Assembly: GCA_002415785.1 (NCBI GenBank)
Contig: DIAJ01000002.1
Location: 1 to 44,541 of the forward strand
Direction of reading: 5' to 3'
Length of the DNA stretch: 44,541 nt
From: Flavobacteriales bacterium UBA5081
GTDB taxonomy: Bacteria > Bacteroidota > Bacteroidia > Flavobacteriales_E > Vicingaceae
The position numbers were made by a program, and so were the translations under genes. The notes below the pieces were generated by a model that saw only the letters and a list, made by a program, of their open reading frames with translations, was not told the origin of the DNA and did no database searches. Positions 17,376-24,908 of this stretch are shown piece by piece (positions within the stretch are counted from its first letter, which is position 1; each line of letters begins with the position of its first letter).

Positions 17376-17786
17376 ATGTATCCGGAAGAAATGGTAGCGC
17401 CCATGAAAGAGGAATTAACCACTGTGGGCTTTGACGAATTATTAACAGCAGAAGCAGTAGATGAAGCAATCAGTAAAGAAGGAACAGCATTAGTAATGGT
17501 AAACTCTGTTTGCGGTTGTGCAGCGGCTAACGCTCGCCCGGCAGTTACTTTAGCAAGCAAGCATTCAAAAAGGCCAGATCGATTAACAACGGTATTTGCC
17601 GGAGTTGATCAGGAGGCGGTTGCTCAAGCTAGAAAACACATGTTGCCTTATCCACCTTCATCGCCATCGATAGCACTTTTTAAAGATGGAAAGTTGGTTC
17701 ATTTTATCGAAAGACACCACATTGAAGGTCGACCTGCAGAAATGATAGCCGAAAACTTAACCTCGGCATTTGACGAATTCTGTTAA
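17376..17786 (+). CDS. BrxA/BrxB-family bacilliredoxin
   Basis: This 136-residue thioredoxin-fold protein has the family active site CGC in VMVNSVCGCAAANARPAV (about residues 43-60). It also has the conserved opening MYPEEMVAPMKEELTTVGF, and AGVDQEAVAQAR, YPPSSPSIALFKDGKLVHFI and ERHHIEGR. In Bacillus, these proteins remove bacillithiol from proteins after oxidative stress. Whether this organism makes bacillithiol cannot be told from the window. It has its own promoter-like box and its own terminator and appears to be a single-gene unit. Confidence 0.9.
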   Translation: MYPEEMVAPMKEELTTVGFDELLTAEAVDEAISKEGTALVMVNSVCGCAAANARPAVTLASKHSKRPDRLTTVFAGVDQEAVAQARKHMLPYPPSSPSIALFKDGKLVHFIERHHIEGRPAEMIAENLTSAFDEFC

Positions 17787-17807
17787 TTAATAAAAAGCAC
17801 AATTTCT

Positions 17808-17846
17808 AAAAGCAGGAAGAGCCGTGGCTTTCCTGCTTTTTTCTTT
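17808..17846 (+). terminator. Rho-independent terminator after bacilliredoxin gene
   Basis: The hairpin AAAAGCAGGAA-GAGCC / GGCTTTCCTGCTTTT has a small loop and ends in a T-rich tract. It lies 22 bases after the stop codon and separates this unit from the ribosomal protein operon. Confidence 0.85.
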
Positions 17847-17883
17847 TTTAATTTCGTTGAAGATATTTTTATGGGGTAGGTGC

Positions 17884-17914
17884 TTGTCAGTTAGAAAAAA
17901 TAATTCTAACTTCG
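17884..17914 (+). promoter_or_regulatory. Promoter of the rplM-rpsI operon
   Basis: TTG (17884-17886) and TAACTTCG (17907-17914) are 20 bases apart, a good match to the Bacteroidota TTTG / TAnnTTTG arrangement. The start would fall near 17920, leaving a leader of about 50 bases before the GTG of rplM. Confidence 0.6.
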
Positions 17915-17969
17915 CAGCCCCATTTTAGGGGATAGTATATTTATTTTATAAGTAAAAGCAAGGAAAGAC

Positions 17970-18425
17970 GTGGATACCTTAAGTTACAAAACGATTTCAG
18001 CCAATAAAGCTACCGTTCAAAAAGACTGGTATATTGTGGATGCTGAAAATGAAACCTTGGGTCGTTTGTCATCAAAAGTGGCAAAGTTGATTCGTGGAAA
18101 GCACAAGCCTTATTACACTCCTCATGTTGATTGTGGAGATCATGTAATTGTGGTTAACGCAGAGAAGATTCGTTTGAGCGGAAATAAAATGGCTGAGAAA
18201 ACATACCTTTCTCATACAGAGTACCCGGGCGGACAAAAGTCAATTACGGCTGCTCAATTATTAGCTAAAAAACCAATTGCATTGGTAGAAAGAGCAGTAG
18301 TTGGAATGCTTCCTAAAAATCGTTTGGGTAGAGCGCTTTTCGGAAATCTTCACGTAGTAGAAGGAACTGAGCACAAATTTGACGCTCAAAAGCCAAAAGA
18401 ATTAAAACTAGATTCAATTAAATAA
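17970..18425 (+). CDS. rplM: 50S ribosomal protein L13
   Basis: This 151-residue large-subunit protein has the L13 pattern: WYIVDAENETLGRLSSKVAKL, GKHKPYYTPHVDCGDHVIVV, NAEKIRLSGNKMAEKTYL and AVVGMLPKNRLGRALFGNLH. The start is GTG at 17970 (MDTLSYKT), the form of N-terminus usual in Bacteroidota. It lies one base ahead of rpsI, the near-universal L13-S9 pair, and is driven by a good upstream promoter. Confidence 0.97.
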   Translation: MDTLSYKTISANKATVQKDWYIVDAENETLGRLSSKVAKLIRGKHKPYYTPHVDCGDHVIVVNAEKIRLSGNKMAEKTYLSHTEYPGGQKSITAAQLLAKKPIALVERAVVGMLPKNRLGRALFGNLHVVEGTEHKFDAQKPKELKLDSIK

Positions 18426-18426
18426 T

Positions 18427-18813
18427 ATGGACGTAGTTAACACCATTGGACGAAGAAAAAAGTCCGTTGCTAGAATTTACCTTTCTGAAGGAAAAGGAAA
18501 TGTAACCGTAAATGGAAAAGATTATAAAGAGTATTTTCCAACAGTTGCGTTACAATACAGAGTTAAGCAAGCATTTGCACTTACTGAAACAGATGGTAAG
18601 TACGATGTAAAAGCAAATTTGAGCGGTGGCGGAGTTACCGGTCAGGCAGAGGCTTTGCGTTTAGCTATGTCTAGAGCCTTGGTTGAAGTAAATGCAGAAA
18701 ATAAACCTAGCTTAAAAGCTGAAGGTTTAATGACCAGAGATCCAAGAATGGTTGAAAGAAAGAAACCAGGTCAGAAAAAAGCAAGAAAGAAATTCCAGTT
18801 CAGCAAGCGTTAA
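18427..18813 (+). CDS. rpsI: 30S ribosomal protein S9
   Basis: This 128-residue small-subunit protein begins with NTIGRRKKSVARIYL and contains VNGKDYKEYFP, LSGGGVTGQAEALRLAMSRAL and the basic C-terminal tail ending FQFSKR. That last Lys-Arg reaches the P-site tRNA in known ribosomes. It starts one base after the rplM stop. A hairpin with a T-run follows, before rpsB. Confidence 0.97.
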   Translation: MDVVNTIGRRKKSVARIYLSEGKGNVTVNGKDYKEYFPTVALQYRVKQAFALTETDGKYDVKANLSGGGVTGQAEALRLAMSRALVEVNAENKPSLKAEGLMTRDPRMVERKKPGQKKARKKFQFSKR

Positions 18814-18882
18814 TATTTCGCTTTTTGACAAGAAAACATACATACCAAACAGTCATCACCGAAAGGTGTGTTTAGTATCAAA

Positions 18883-18927
18883 ATTGCAGAGACTGATGAA
18901 AATTTCACTACTCTGCAATTGTTTTTT
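18883..18927 (+). terminator. Hairpin with T-run between rpsI and rpsB
   Basis: ATTGCAGAG (18883-18891) pairs with CTCTGCAAT (18911-18919) around a 19-base loop, followed by TTG and then a run of six T. It can end the rplM-rpsI message or act as an attenuator in the rpsB leader, since rpsB starts only 23 bases further on and no clear promoter is seen between. Confidence 0.65.
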
Positions 18928-18950
18928 ATCGAACGTAAACACAAATTAAA

Positions 18951-19727
18951 ATGGCAAAGACCGATTACAAAGAATTATTGGACGCGGGTGTTCATTTCGG
19001 ACACTTGAAAAGAAAATGGCATCCAAAGATGGCTCCATATATTTTTATGGAGAAAAATGGGATCCACATTATTGACCTGAACAAAACAGCCGCAAAGTTA
19101 GATGATGCAGCTGCAGCAATGAAACAAGTTGCTAAGTCAGGTAAGAAAATCCTTTTTGTAGCAACAAAGAAACAAGCAAAAGCGGTAGTTGAAAAGCACG
19201 TTAAGCCAACAGGCATGCCTTACGTAACTGAAAGATGGCCAGGTGGTATGTTAACTAACTTTGCGACGATTCGCAAGGCAGTTCGCAAAATGTCTCAGAT
19301 CGACAACATGATGAAAGACGGAACGTTTGATGTGCTTTCTAAAAGAGAAAGATTGCAAATTACTCGTCAGCGTGCTAAATTAGAGCGTGACTTAGGGTCA
19401 ATCTCTGACTTGAGCAGACTACCTTCTGCACTTTTTGTAGTGGATATCAAGAAAGAACACATTGCAGTAGCTGAAGCTAAAAAGTTGAATATTCCAACTT
19501 TTGCAATTGTTGATACCAACTCTAATCCAACGAAAGTTGATTTCCCTATTCCTGCAAACGACGATGCGGCAAAGTCAATTGATAAATTATTGAGCATTGT
19601 TTGCAAAAGCGTAAATGAAGGATTGGAAGAGCGCAAAGCAGAAAAAGAAAAGACTAAAGCTTCTAAGCCTAAAGCCAAAACAGAAAAAACTGAAAAGGCT
19701 GAAAAAGTAAAAGAAGAGACTAAATAA
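18951..19727 (+). CDS. rpsB: 30S ribosomal protein S2
   Basis: This 258-residue protein carries the S2 signatures: LLDAGVHFGHLKRKWHPKMAPYI near the N-terminus, IHIIDLNKTAAKL, WPGGMLTNFATIRKAV and PSALFVVDIKKEHIAVAEA, then IVDTNSNPTKVDFPIPANDD. The last 30 or so residues are a Lys/Glu-rich tail that is probably disordered. It is followed 32 bases later by tsf, the standard S2-EF-Ts pair. The 18814-18950 leader contains the hairpin described above. Confidence 0.97.
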   Translation: MAKTDYKELLDAGVHFGHLKRKWHPKMAPYIFMEKNGIHIIDLNKTAAKLDDAAAAMKQVAKSGKKILFVATKKQAKAVVEKHVKPTGMPYVTERWPGGMLTNFATIRKAVRKMSQIDNMMKDGTFDVLSKRERLQITRQRAKLERDLGSISDLSRLPSALFVVDIKKEHIAVAEAKKLNIPTFAIVDTNSNPTKVDFPIPANDDAAKSIDKLLSIVCKSVNEGLEERKAEKEKTKASKPKAKTEKTEKAEKVKEETK

Positions 19728-19759
19728 TAGTATTAACGTTTTAATAAAAGGATACAGCA

Positions 19760-20590
19760 ATGGCAAATATAACTGCTGCTGAAGTAAATAAGCTAAGAAA
19801 GCAAACCGGTGCAGGCATGATGGACTGCAAGAAAGCCTTGGTTGAGGCTGAAGGTGATTTTGATAAAGCAATTGAGATTCTTCGCAAGAAAGGTCAAAAA
19901 GTTGCTGAAAAGAGAAGTGACCGTGATGCTAACGAAGGAGTTGTTATTTCCGGTACTAAAGACAATCAATTTGCAGCTATGATTATGTTGAACTGCGAAA
20001 CGGATTTCGTTGCTAAAAACGAAGAGTTCGTTGGAGTAGCTAAACAAATCTTAGAGGTTGCCTTAAGCGAAAGGCCGGCTTCTACTGAAGAGTTGAAAGG
20101 CTTGAAGTTTGACGACAGTATGACGATCAGTGAAAAAATTACTGAGCAAGTTGGTAAAATCGGTGAAAAAATCGATTTAACTGAATACACTACAGTAAAT
20201 GGTGAGTATTCTTTTGCATACAATCATCCTGGTAACAGCACAGCTGCAATTGTAGCTTTAAACCAGTCCGGTGATGCAGTTGCAGATGCTGCTAAAAATG
20301 TGGCTATGCAAATTGCCGCAATGAACCCGGTTGCTTTAGACGAGTCTTCAGTTAGCGATGAAATTAAAGCGAGAGAGTTGGAGATAGGTAGAGAGCAAGC
20401 TTTGAAAGAAGGCAAGCCTGAGCAAATTATTGACAAAATTGCTGAAGGTAAATTGCAGAAATATTATAAAGAGAACACTTTGTTAAATCAGCAATACTTT
20501 GTTGATAATAAAATGAGTGTTTCAGAATATTTAAAGTCTGTAAGTAAAGACTTAACGGTGACTGATTTTAAACGATCTTCACTAGTATAA
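19760..20590 (+). CDS. tsf: Elongation factor Ts
   Basis: This 276-residue factor recharges EF-Tu by exchanging its GDP for GTP. The N-terminal UBA-like domain has VNKLRKQTGAGMMDCKKALV. The core follows with DANEGVVISG, LNCETDFVAKNEEF and MQIAAMNPVALDE, and the end has EQAL, GKPEQIIDKIAEGKLQKYY and LLNQQYFVD. Length is normal. It closes the rpsB-tsf transcript, with a strong terminator just behind. Confidence 0.97.
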   Translation: MANITAAEVNKLRKQTGAGMMDCKKALVEAEGDFDKAIEILRKKGQKVAEKRSDRDANEGVVISGTKDNQFAAMIMLNCETDFVAKNEEFVGVAKQILEVALSERPASTEELKGLKFDDSMTISEKITEQVGKIGEKIDLTEYTTVNGEYSFAYNHPGNSTAAIVALNQSGDAVADAAKNVAMQIAAMNPVALDESSVSDEIKARELEIGREQALKEGKPEQIIDKIAEGKLQKYYKENTLLNQQYFVDNKMSVSEYLKSVSKDLTVTDFKRSSLV

Positions 20591-20600
20591 ACGATTAAAA

Positions 20601-20628
20601 GAGAGAATTTAAATTCTCTCTTTTTTTT
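20601..20628 (+). terminator. Rho-independent terminator after tsf
   Basis: GAGAGAATTTAAATTCTCTC is a perfect palindrome directly followed by eight T and preceded by four A. It begins 10 bases after the tsf stop. Confidence 0.85.
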
Positions 20629-20695
20629 GCTCATAATTATCTTATTGACTAATAATCTCCGGTAGAAATCAATTAATTTTACAAAAAAAATACGC

Positions 20696-21406
20696 ATGTC
20701 ATACAAAAGAGTACTCTTAAAACTTAGTGGAGAAGCCCTCATGGGTGATCAGAAATTTGGAATCGACCACAGTCGCCTAAACCAATATGCTAAAGAAATT
20801 AAGAGTATTGTTGAAGAGGGCGTAGAAGTAGCCATTGTTATTGGCGGTGGAAATATTTTTAGAGGTATTCAGGCAGTTGATGGAGGAATAGAAAGAGTTC
20901 AAGGTGATTACATGGGCATGTTGGCTACTGTAATTAATGGAATGGCATTACAGTCAGCTTTAGAAGAGTTGGATGTTTTTACTCGTTTACAAACAGCCAT
21001 TAAAATGGAGCAAATTGCCGAGCCTTATATTCGCCGTAAAGCAGTTCGACATTTAGAAAAGGGCAGAGTTGTGATTTTTGGAGCAGGTACAGGAAACCCT
21101 TACTTTACTACTGATACCGCTGCTAGTTTAAGAGCAATAGAAATCGAAGCAGACGTTATTTTAAAAGGAACTCGTGTAGATGGGATTTACGATTCAGACC
21201 CTGAAAAAAATGCTGATGCAATTAAATACGATAAAATTTCATTTTCTGAAGTGTATGAAAAAGGCTTGAATGTGATGGATTTAACAGCTTTTACTTTGTG
21301 CAATGAAAATAAGCTCCCGATTGTTGTATTTGATATGAACACTCCGGGTAATTTGAAAAAAGTTATTTTAGGGAAAGAGGAAGTAGGCACATTAGTAGAG
21401 TTTTAA
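20696..21406 (+). CDS. pyrH: UMP kinase
   Basis: This 236-residue enzyme of the amino-acid-kinase fold phosphorylates UMP to UDP. It has RVLLKLSGEALMG, VAIVIGGGNIFRG, DYMGMLATVINGMALQ, GAGTGNPYFTTDTAASLRA and LKGTRVDGIYDSDP, all in the order expected for bacterial PyrH. It starts at ATG 20696 after the tsf terminator, so it needs its own promoter; the upstream TTG and TAATTTTA are 26 bases apart, a weak match. The 18-base repeat shared with the four-helix-bundle unit follows at 21421. Confidence 0.97.
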   Translation: MSYKRVLLKLSGEALMGDQKFGIDHSRLNQYAKEIKSIVEEGVEVAIVIGGGNIFRGIQAVDGGIERVQGDYMGMLATVINGMALQSALEELDVFTRLQTAIKMEQIAEPYIRRKAVRHLEKGRVVIFGAGTGNPYFTTDTAASLRAIEIEADVILKGTRVDGIYDSDPEKNADAIKYDKISFSEVYEKGLNVMDLTAFTLCNENKLPIVVFDMNTPGNLKKVILGKEEVGTLVEF

Positions 21407-21420
21407 AGTTTAAGAGAGGT

Positions 21421-21438
21421 AGACTTTAGAGCTTAGAA
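21421..21438 (+). repeat. Solo copy of the four-helix-bundle unit repeat
   Basis: AGACTTTAGAGCTTAGAA is identical over 18 bases to 9460-9477, the left end of the four-helix-bundle unit. Here it lies 15 bases after the pyrH stop, with no such gene and no clear inverted partner before frr. The rest of the 21407-21646 spacer holds no convincing gene. Confidence 0.7.
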
Positions 21439-21646
21439 GTTAGAGATTTTGATTAGGTATGAATTTCCTCCTCACTAAAACTTACTTTATACTCTTTAGC
21501 AGCGAAGTGGTCTCGTTTCTTGTCTCTCATTTTTATATTAAATAATCTTTTATCAAGATATATCTACTCTGTTTACTCTTGCAGTAGAAATATAAAAAGA
21601 AAGTAAAATTTCTTAATTTCACGCTTTGTAAATAAGCAATTCAATC

Positions 21647-22210
21647 ATGGAGGAAGAAATAGATTTAATACTAGAAAGTGCCAAAGAATCAATGGATAAA
21701 GCTATTGATCATTTGGAGAAAGAATTGACAAAGATTAGAGCCGGAAAAGCAAATCCCTCTATGTTAGATGGGATTTTGGTAGAATATTACGGTTCAAATA
21801 CCCCTTTGCAACAAGTTGCCAATATAGGTACTTTAGATGCGAGAACTTTAACGGTACAGCCTTGGGAAAAAGCTACTTTAGAGCCTATTGAGCGTGCAAT
21901 AATTAACTCTAACTTGGGCTTAAATCCTCAAAATAATGGGGAAATGATATTAATCAATATCCCACAGTTGACCGAAGAGCGAAGAAAAGATTTGGTAAAG
22001 CAAGCTAAAGCTGAAGCAGAGCATGCTAAAGTAAGCATTCGTAATGCACGTAAAGAAGCAAATGACGAAGTGAAAAAGCTTCAAAAAGATGGTTTAGCAG
22101 AAGATCAGGCAAAAGGAATAGAAGAAGAGATTCAAGAGTTAACAGACAAATACGTGGCAAAAGTGGATCATATTTTAGAGTTAAAAGAAGTAGACATTAT
22201 GAAAGTGTAA
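21647..22210 (+). CDS. frr: Ribosome recycling factor
   Basis: This 187-residue factor splits the ribosome after termination together with EF-G. It has the long-helix and hinge pattern of the family: LEKELTKIRAGKANPSMLDG, VEYYGSNTPLQQVANI, LTVQPWEKATLEPIERAI, LGLNPQNNGEMILINIPQLT and ERRKDLVKQAKAEAEHAKV. Length matches the usual 185 or so. It follows pyrH at a distance of 240 bases, longer than in most genomes, the extra space including the solo repeat. A strong terminator follows. Confidence 0.97.
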   Translation: MEEEIDLILESAKESMDKAIDHLEKELTKIRAGKANPSMLDGILVEYYGSNTPLQQVANIGTLDARTLTVQPWEKATLEPIERAIINSNLGLNPQNNGEMILINIPQLTEERRKDLVKQAKAEAEHAKVSIRNARKEANDEVKKLQKDGLAEDQAKGIEEEIQELTDKYVAKVDHILELKEVDIMKV

Positions 22211-22233
22211 GCTGAAAAGCATTCAAATATATG

Positions 22234-22260
22234 AAGCCCGACTGTTGTTGGGCTTTTTTT
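22234..22260 (+). terminator. Rho-independent terminator after frr
   Basis: AAGCCCGAC pairs with GTTGGGCTT (one G-U pair) around the loop TGTT, followed by a T-run. It lies 23 bases after the frr stop. Confidence 0.9.
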
Positions 22261-22262
22261 AT

Positions 22263-22282
22263 TTCTTGACTTTCGTCAAGAA
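22263..22282. promoter_or_regulatory. FNR-like palindrome upstream of DUF4386 gene
   Basis: TTCTTGACTTTCGTCAAGAA is a perfect palindrome with 8-base arms and a 4-base centre. Its core, TTGAC-N4-GTCAA, is close to the FNR site TTGAT-N4-ATCAA. Its centre is about 34 bases upstream of the centre of the minus-7 box at 22303-22310, which places it near -43 from the probable start, an activator-type position. A Crp/Fnr-family gene lies just downstream of DUF4386. A simple hairpin after the frr terminator is the alternative reading. Confidence 0.5.
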
Positions 22283-22302
22283 TAATTAGTAAGCCATAGT
22301 GA

Positions 22303-22310
22303 TACTTTTG
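22303..22310 (+). promoter_or_regulatory. Probable minus-7 box of DUF4386 gene
   Basis: TACTTTTG matches TAnnTTTG and lies 22 bases before the ATG. No TTTG-type minus-33 box is seen 19-21 bases upstream, which would fit a promoter that needs an activator bound at the palindrome. Confidence 0.45.
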
Positions 22311-22332
22311 TCGTTCAATTCAATTTCAGACT

Positions 22333-22995
22333 ATGACAACAAAAAGTATTTCAAGAGTTACAGCTTTATCGATAATTGTTATGGCAATCGCAGCAGCTTT
22401 TGCAATGTCGCAAGTATTTGCCGAGGCATTCATATTAAGCATCGATGAGCTCCCTGTTTTTTTAACTAATTCATCTTTTAAAGCATCCGTAATTGCTTGG
22501 TTAATTATTCTTTTATGTGATTTGATGGTAAGTTGGGGTTTGTATTCCTATTATAAAAAACGCAATCATTTAAGAGCAGCTATTAGCGGACTATTTAGAC
22601 TTTTGTATTCAATTATTTTAGCTTACGGTATTAGTAAGTTGTTTTTAGTATCTCTAGAGTTGTCAAATGATGAATTTAGTGCAGAAATTATTCATCAGAA
22701 TATTCATTCATTTCAAGCAATTTGGCAATTTGGACTGATTGTTTTTGGCTTACATTTAATCACATTGTCTAAGTTAGTCTGTCAAAAAAAGAAGCTATTA
22801 AAACTAATAGCTATTTTGTTGTTTCTAGCGGGAGTTGGATACTTTCTTAGCAACACACTGGATTTGTTTATCGACAACTATGAGTCCTATAGGCCAACTG
22901 TTGAAGCTGTTTTTATATTTCCAATGATTTTTAGTGAAATTGGCTTGGCTTTTTGGCTCTTATTAAAAGGAGGTAGAGAGGCTTCAATCGGTTGA
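22333..22995 (+). CDS. DUF4386-type integral membrane protein
   Basis: This 220-residue protein is mostly hydrophobic, with about six membrane segments (roughly residues 10-30, 48-70, 85-108, 130-150, 160-180 and 190-215). The pattern, including VIAWLIILLCDLMVSWGLYSYY, the FRLLYSIILAYGISKL segment and a late FPMIFSEIGLAFWLLLKG helix, fits the DUF4386 family of unknown function. It starts at ATG 22333. Its last 12 bases overlap the end of the convergent Crp/Fnr gene. The palindrome at 22263-22282 suggests control by that regulator. Confidence 0.75.
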   Translation: MTTKSISRVTALSIIVMAIAAAFAMSQVFAEAFILSIDELPVFLTNSSFKASVIAWLIILLCDLMVSWGLYSYYKKRNHLRAAISGLFRLLYSIILAYGISKLFLVSLELSNDEFSAEIIHQNIHSFQAIWQFGLIVFGLHLITLSKLVCQKKKLLKLIAILLFLAGVGYFLSNTLDLFIDNYESYRPTVEAVFIFPMIFSEIGLAFWLLLKGGREASIG

Positions 22996-23580
22996 AACAA
23001 TGCGCTTTCTAATTCTACTTAAGGACTCAGCTGTCATTCCTAAAAAACTGGCGACCTGATGTAAAGGAACTCGATTTTGTAATTCACTCCTTTTTTTCAG
23101 AAAAGTTAGGTAGCGATCTTTAGGTGAGCTGGTAATAAAGTCTGATAAATTTTCCTTAGTTTGATTTAAGTCATTTTCCAGCATCACCTTTGTTACTTCC
23201 ATCAATTCCGGAAATTGATTGTAATGTTCTACCTCAGCACCCAATTCTCCTTTAATTAATAAACAATCTTCACTGCACACTAAATAAAAAGTAGATTTAG
23301 TTTGGTCAATGAAGTGTTTAGATGAAACTGCAGCATGTTTTTCAGAATAAAAGGCTGTCGTTCTTTCATTACCATCAACAATTTGAAATTGGCGAACCAA
23401 GCCTTTTAAAACATAATAACAAGCTTTTGGGACTTCTCCTTCTTTTAAGAGGTAGGTGCCTTTCTTTATTGAAATTGTTGGAATTACCTTAGTCAGTTGC
23501 TCAATTTTATCAGCCGAAATTATAGGAAAAGTAGCCAAGAACTTCTTAAGTTCTTCCTTATTTAGGAATTCCTGATCCAT
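22984..23580 (-). CDS. Crp/Fnr-family transcriptional regulator
   Basis: This 198-residue regulator has an N-terminal cyclic-nucleotide-binding-type beta-roll (ISIKKGTYLLKEGEVPKACYYVLKG) and a C-terminal helix-turn-helix (VPLHQVASFLGMTAESLSRIRKR). The recognition helix carries E185-x-x-S188-R189, the ExxSR pattern by which FNR reads TTGA half-sites. It has no N-terminal Cys cluster, so it is not an oxygen-sensing iron-sulphur FNR, and the classic cAMP-binding Arg is not evident. The ligand is unknown. It converges with the DUF4386 gene with a 12-base overlap and is a good candidate to act on the palindrome at 22263-22282. Confidence 0.85.
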   Translation of the reverse strand: MDQEFLNKEELKKFLATFPIISADKIEQLTKVIPTISIKKGTYLLKEGEVPKACYYVLKGLVRQFQIVDGNERTTAFYSEKHAAVSSKHFIDQTKSTFYLVCSEDCLLIKGELGAEVEHYNQFPELMEVTKVMLENDLNQTKENLSDFITSSPKDRYLTFLKKRSELQNRVPLHQVASFLGMTAESLSRIRKRIVSTD

Positions 23581-23873
23581 AGGATTTATTAAAGTTTAAA
23601 AGTACAAATTATACCAATTATGCTTTTAAATGCCTTTTAATTAGGATTGATTATTCTGATTAAAAATGCGCTTAACAAATAGCATGGATTAAATACTGAA
23701 AAAAAGAATTAATTTTTAACCGTTAAAACGGTTAATGTATAGCTAGTCTTTTCGCTCAAGTGATTTCAATTGTGGGTTTGTTCACTTCTCATCATGACTC
23801 TGAAATAAATCTGAAGCCACGGTTCAAAAAGTGGGTGGTTGTATACACCGAAAAGTTAAAAATCAGCTTAGGA
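23581..23873. other. Spacer after korB with 8-base-arm palindrome
   Basis: The 293 bases between korB and the Crp/Fnr gene (both minus strand) contain no gene. TTAACCGTTAAAACGGTTAA at 23716-23735 has 8-base arms around 4 bases. On the minus strand it is followed by an A/T stretch that includes a T-run, so it may terminate the korA-korB message or serve as an operator. The rest shows nothing I recognise. Confidence 0.45.
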
Positions 23874-24908
23874 TTAATCTACCTTCCAAACATTTTTTCC
23901 TCTGAGCAGAGCATCCAAATCTCCTTTACCTGACTTTTCTATCGCATACTCAACTTGTGCTTCAAGCGCTTCTTCGTATCGGTAGCGATCTTCAACGTAA
24001 AATACCCCAAATGGGCGAGGTAAGTGTCCTTCCAATGAAGGGTTGTCAAAAAAGTTGGTGAGCAATTGTGCTTTTGTACGATCAGTTTCATCGTGAACCC
24101 ATAAATCATCTTCGGAAACTTCTTCCAAACTAACAATAACCGGTGTGAAGCCGTCTAGCTTAATTCCTTTGTCGCGATTAGCTCCAAAAATTAATGGCTT
24201 TCCATGTTCTAAGTAAAGTGTTTCTTCAGCTTTTGTACCCTTATCTGTAAATACCTCAAAAGCGCCGTCGTTAAAAACATTGCAATTTTGATATATTTCA
24301 ATCATTGAAGTTCCTACATGCTGATTTCCTCTCAATAAAATTTCTCTTTGGTGTTTTGGATCTCGATCCATGGTGCGAGCAATAAAAGTAGCATCTGCAC
24401 CTAAGCAAAGTTTTAATGGATTAAACGGATGGTCAATTGAGCCAATGGGTGTTGATTTCGTCACTTTTCCTTCCGGAGAAGTTGGTGAATACTGCCCTTT
24501 TGTTAATCCGTAGATTTCATTATTGAACAGTAATACATTCAAGTCAAAATTTCTTCTCAGTAAGTGAATCAAATGATTACCACCAATCGACAAAGAGTCA
24601 CCATCGCCGGTAATGACCCACACACTTAATTCAGGGCGACTAATTTTTAAACCACTGGCAATGGCTGTCGCTCTTCCGTGTATGCTGTGCATTCCGTAAG
24701 TATTCATATAATAAGGGAAACGCGAAGAACAACCAATTCCCGAAATAAATACAATGTCTTCTTTGTCTTTGCCCAAATCCGGCATAATCGACTGCACTTG
24801 TTTTAAAATTGAATAGTCTCCGCAACCGGGACACCAACGAACATCTTGATCGGTAGCAAAATCCTTAGGACTTAATTTTACTTTTTCAACATCTTGTACT
24901 TCGCTCAT
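23874..24908 (-). CDS. korB: 2-Oxoacid:ferredoxin oxidoreductase, beta subunit
   Basis: This 344-residue subunit binds thiamine diphosphate. It has DVRWCPGCGDYSILKQV with a Cys pair, ISGIGCSSRFPYYMNTYGMH, the GHRATA-like loop HGRATAIASGLK, and the TPP motif VITGDGDSLSIGGNHLIH followed by LLFNNEIYGLTKGQYSPTS. With KorA it oxidises a 2-oxoacid (probably 2-oxoglutarate) to the acyl-CoA and reduces ferredoxin. No separate gamma or delta subunit is present, as usual for the two-subunit form. Its start overlaps the korA stop by ATGA, showing tight coupling. Pyruvate as the substrate cannot be excluded. Confidence 0.9.
   Translation of the reverse strand: MSEVQDVEKVKLSPKDFATDQDVRWCPGCGDYSILKQVQSIMPDLGKDKEDIVFISGIGCSSRFPYYMNTYGMHSIHGRATAIASGLKISRPELSVWVITGDGDSLSIGGNHLIHLLRRNFDLNVLLFNNEIYGLTKGQYSPTSPEGKVTKSTPIGSIDHPFNPLKLCLGADATFIARTMDRDPKHQREILLRGNQHVGTSMIEIYQNCNVFNDGAFEVFTDKGTKAEETLYLEHGKPLIFGANRDKGIKLDGFTPVIVSLEEVSEDDLWVHDETDRTKAQLLTNFFDNPSLEGHLPRPFGVFYVEDRYRYEEALEAQVEYAIEKSGKGDLDALLRGKNVWKVD

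Noticed and set aside
19587..19871. Minus-strand open frames inside rpsB and tsf, and many similar ones elsewhere.
   Set aside because: They are out-of-phase shadows of clearly conserved genes, without starts, homology or spacing of their own.
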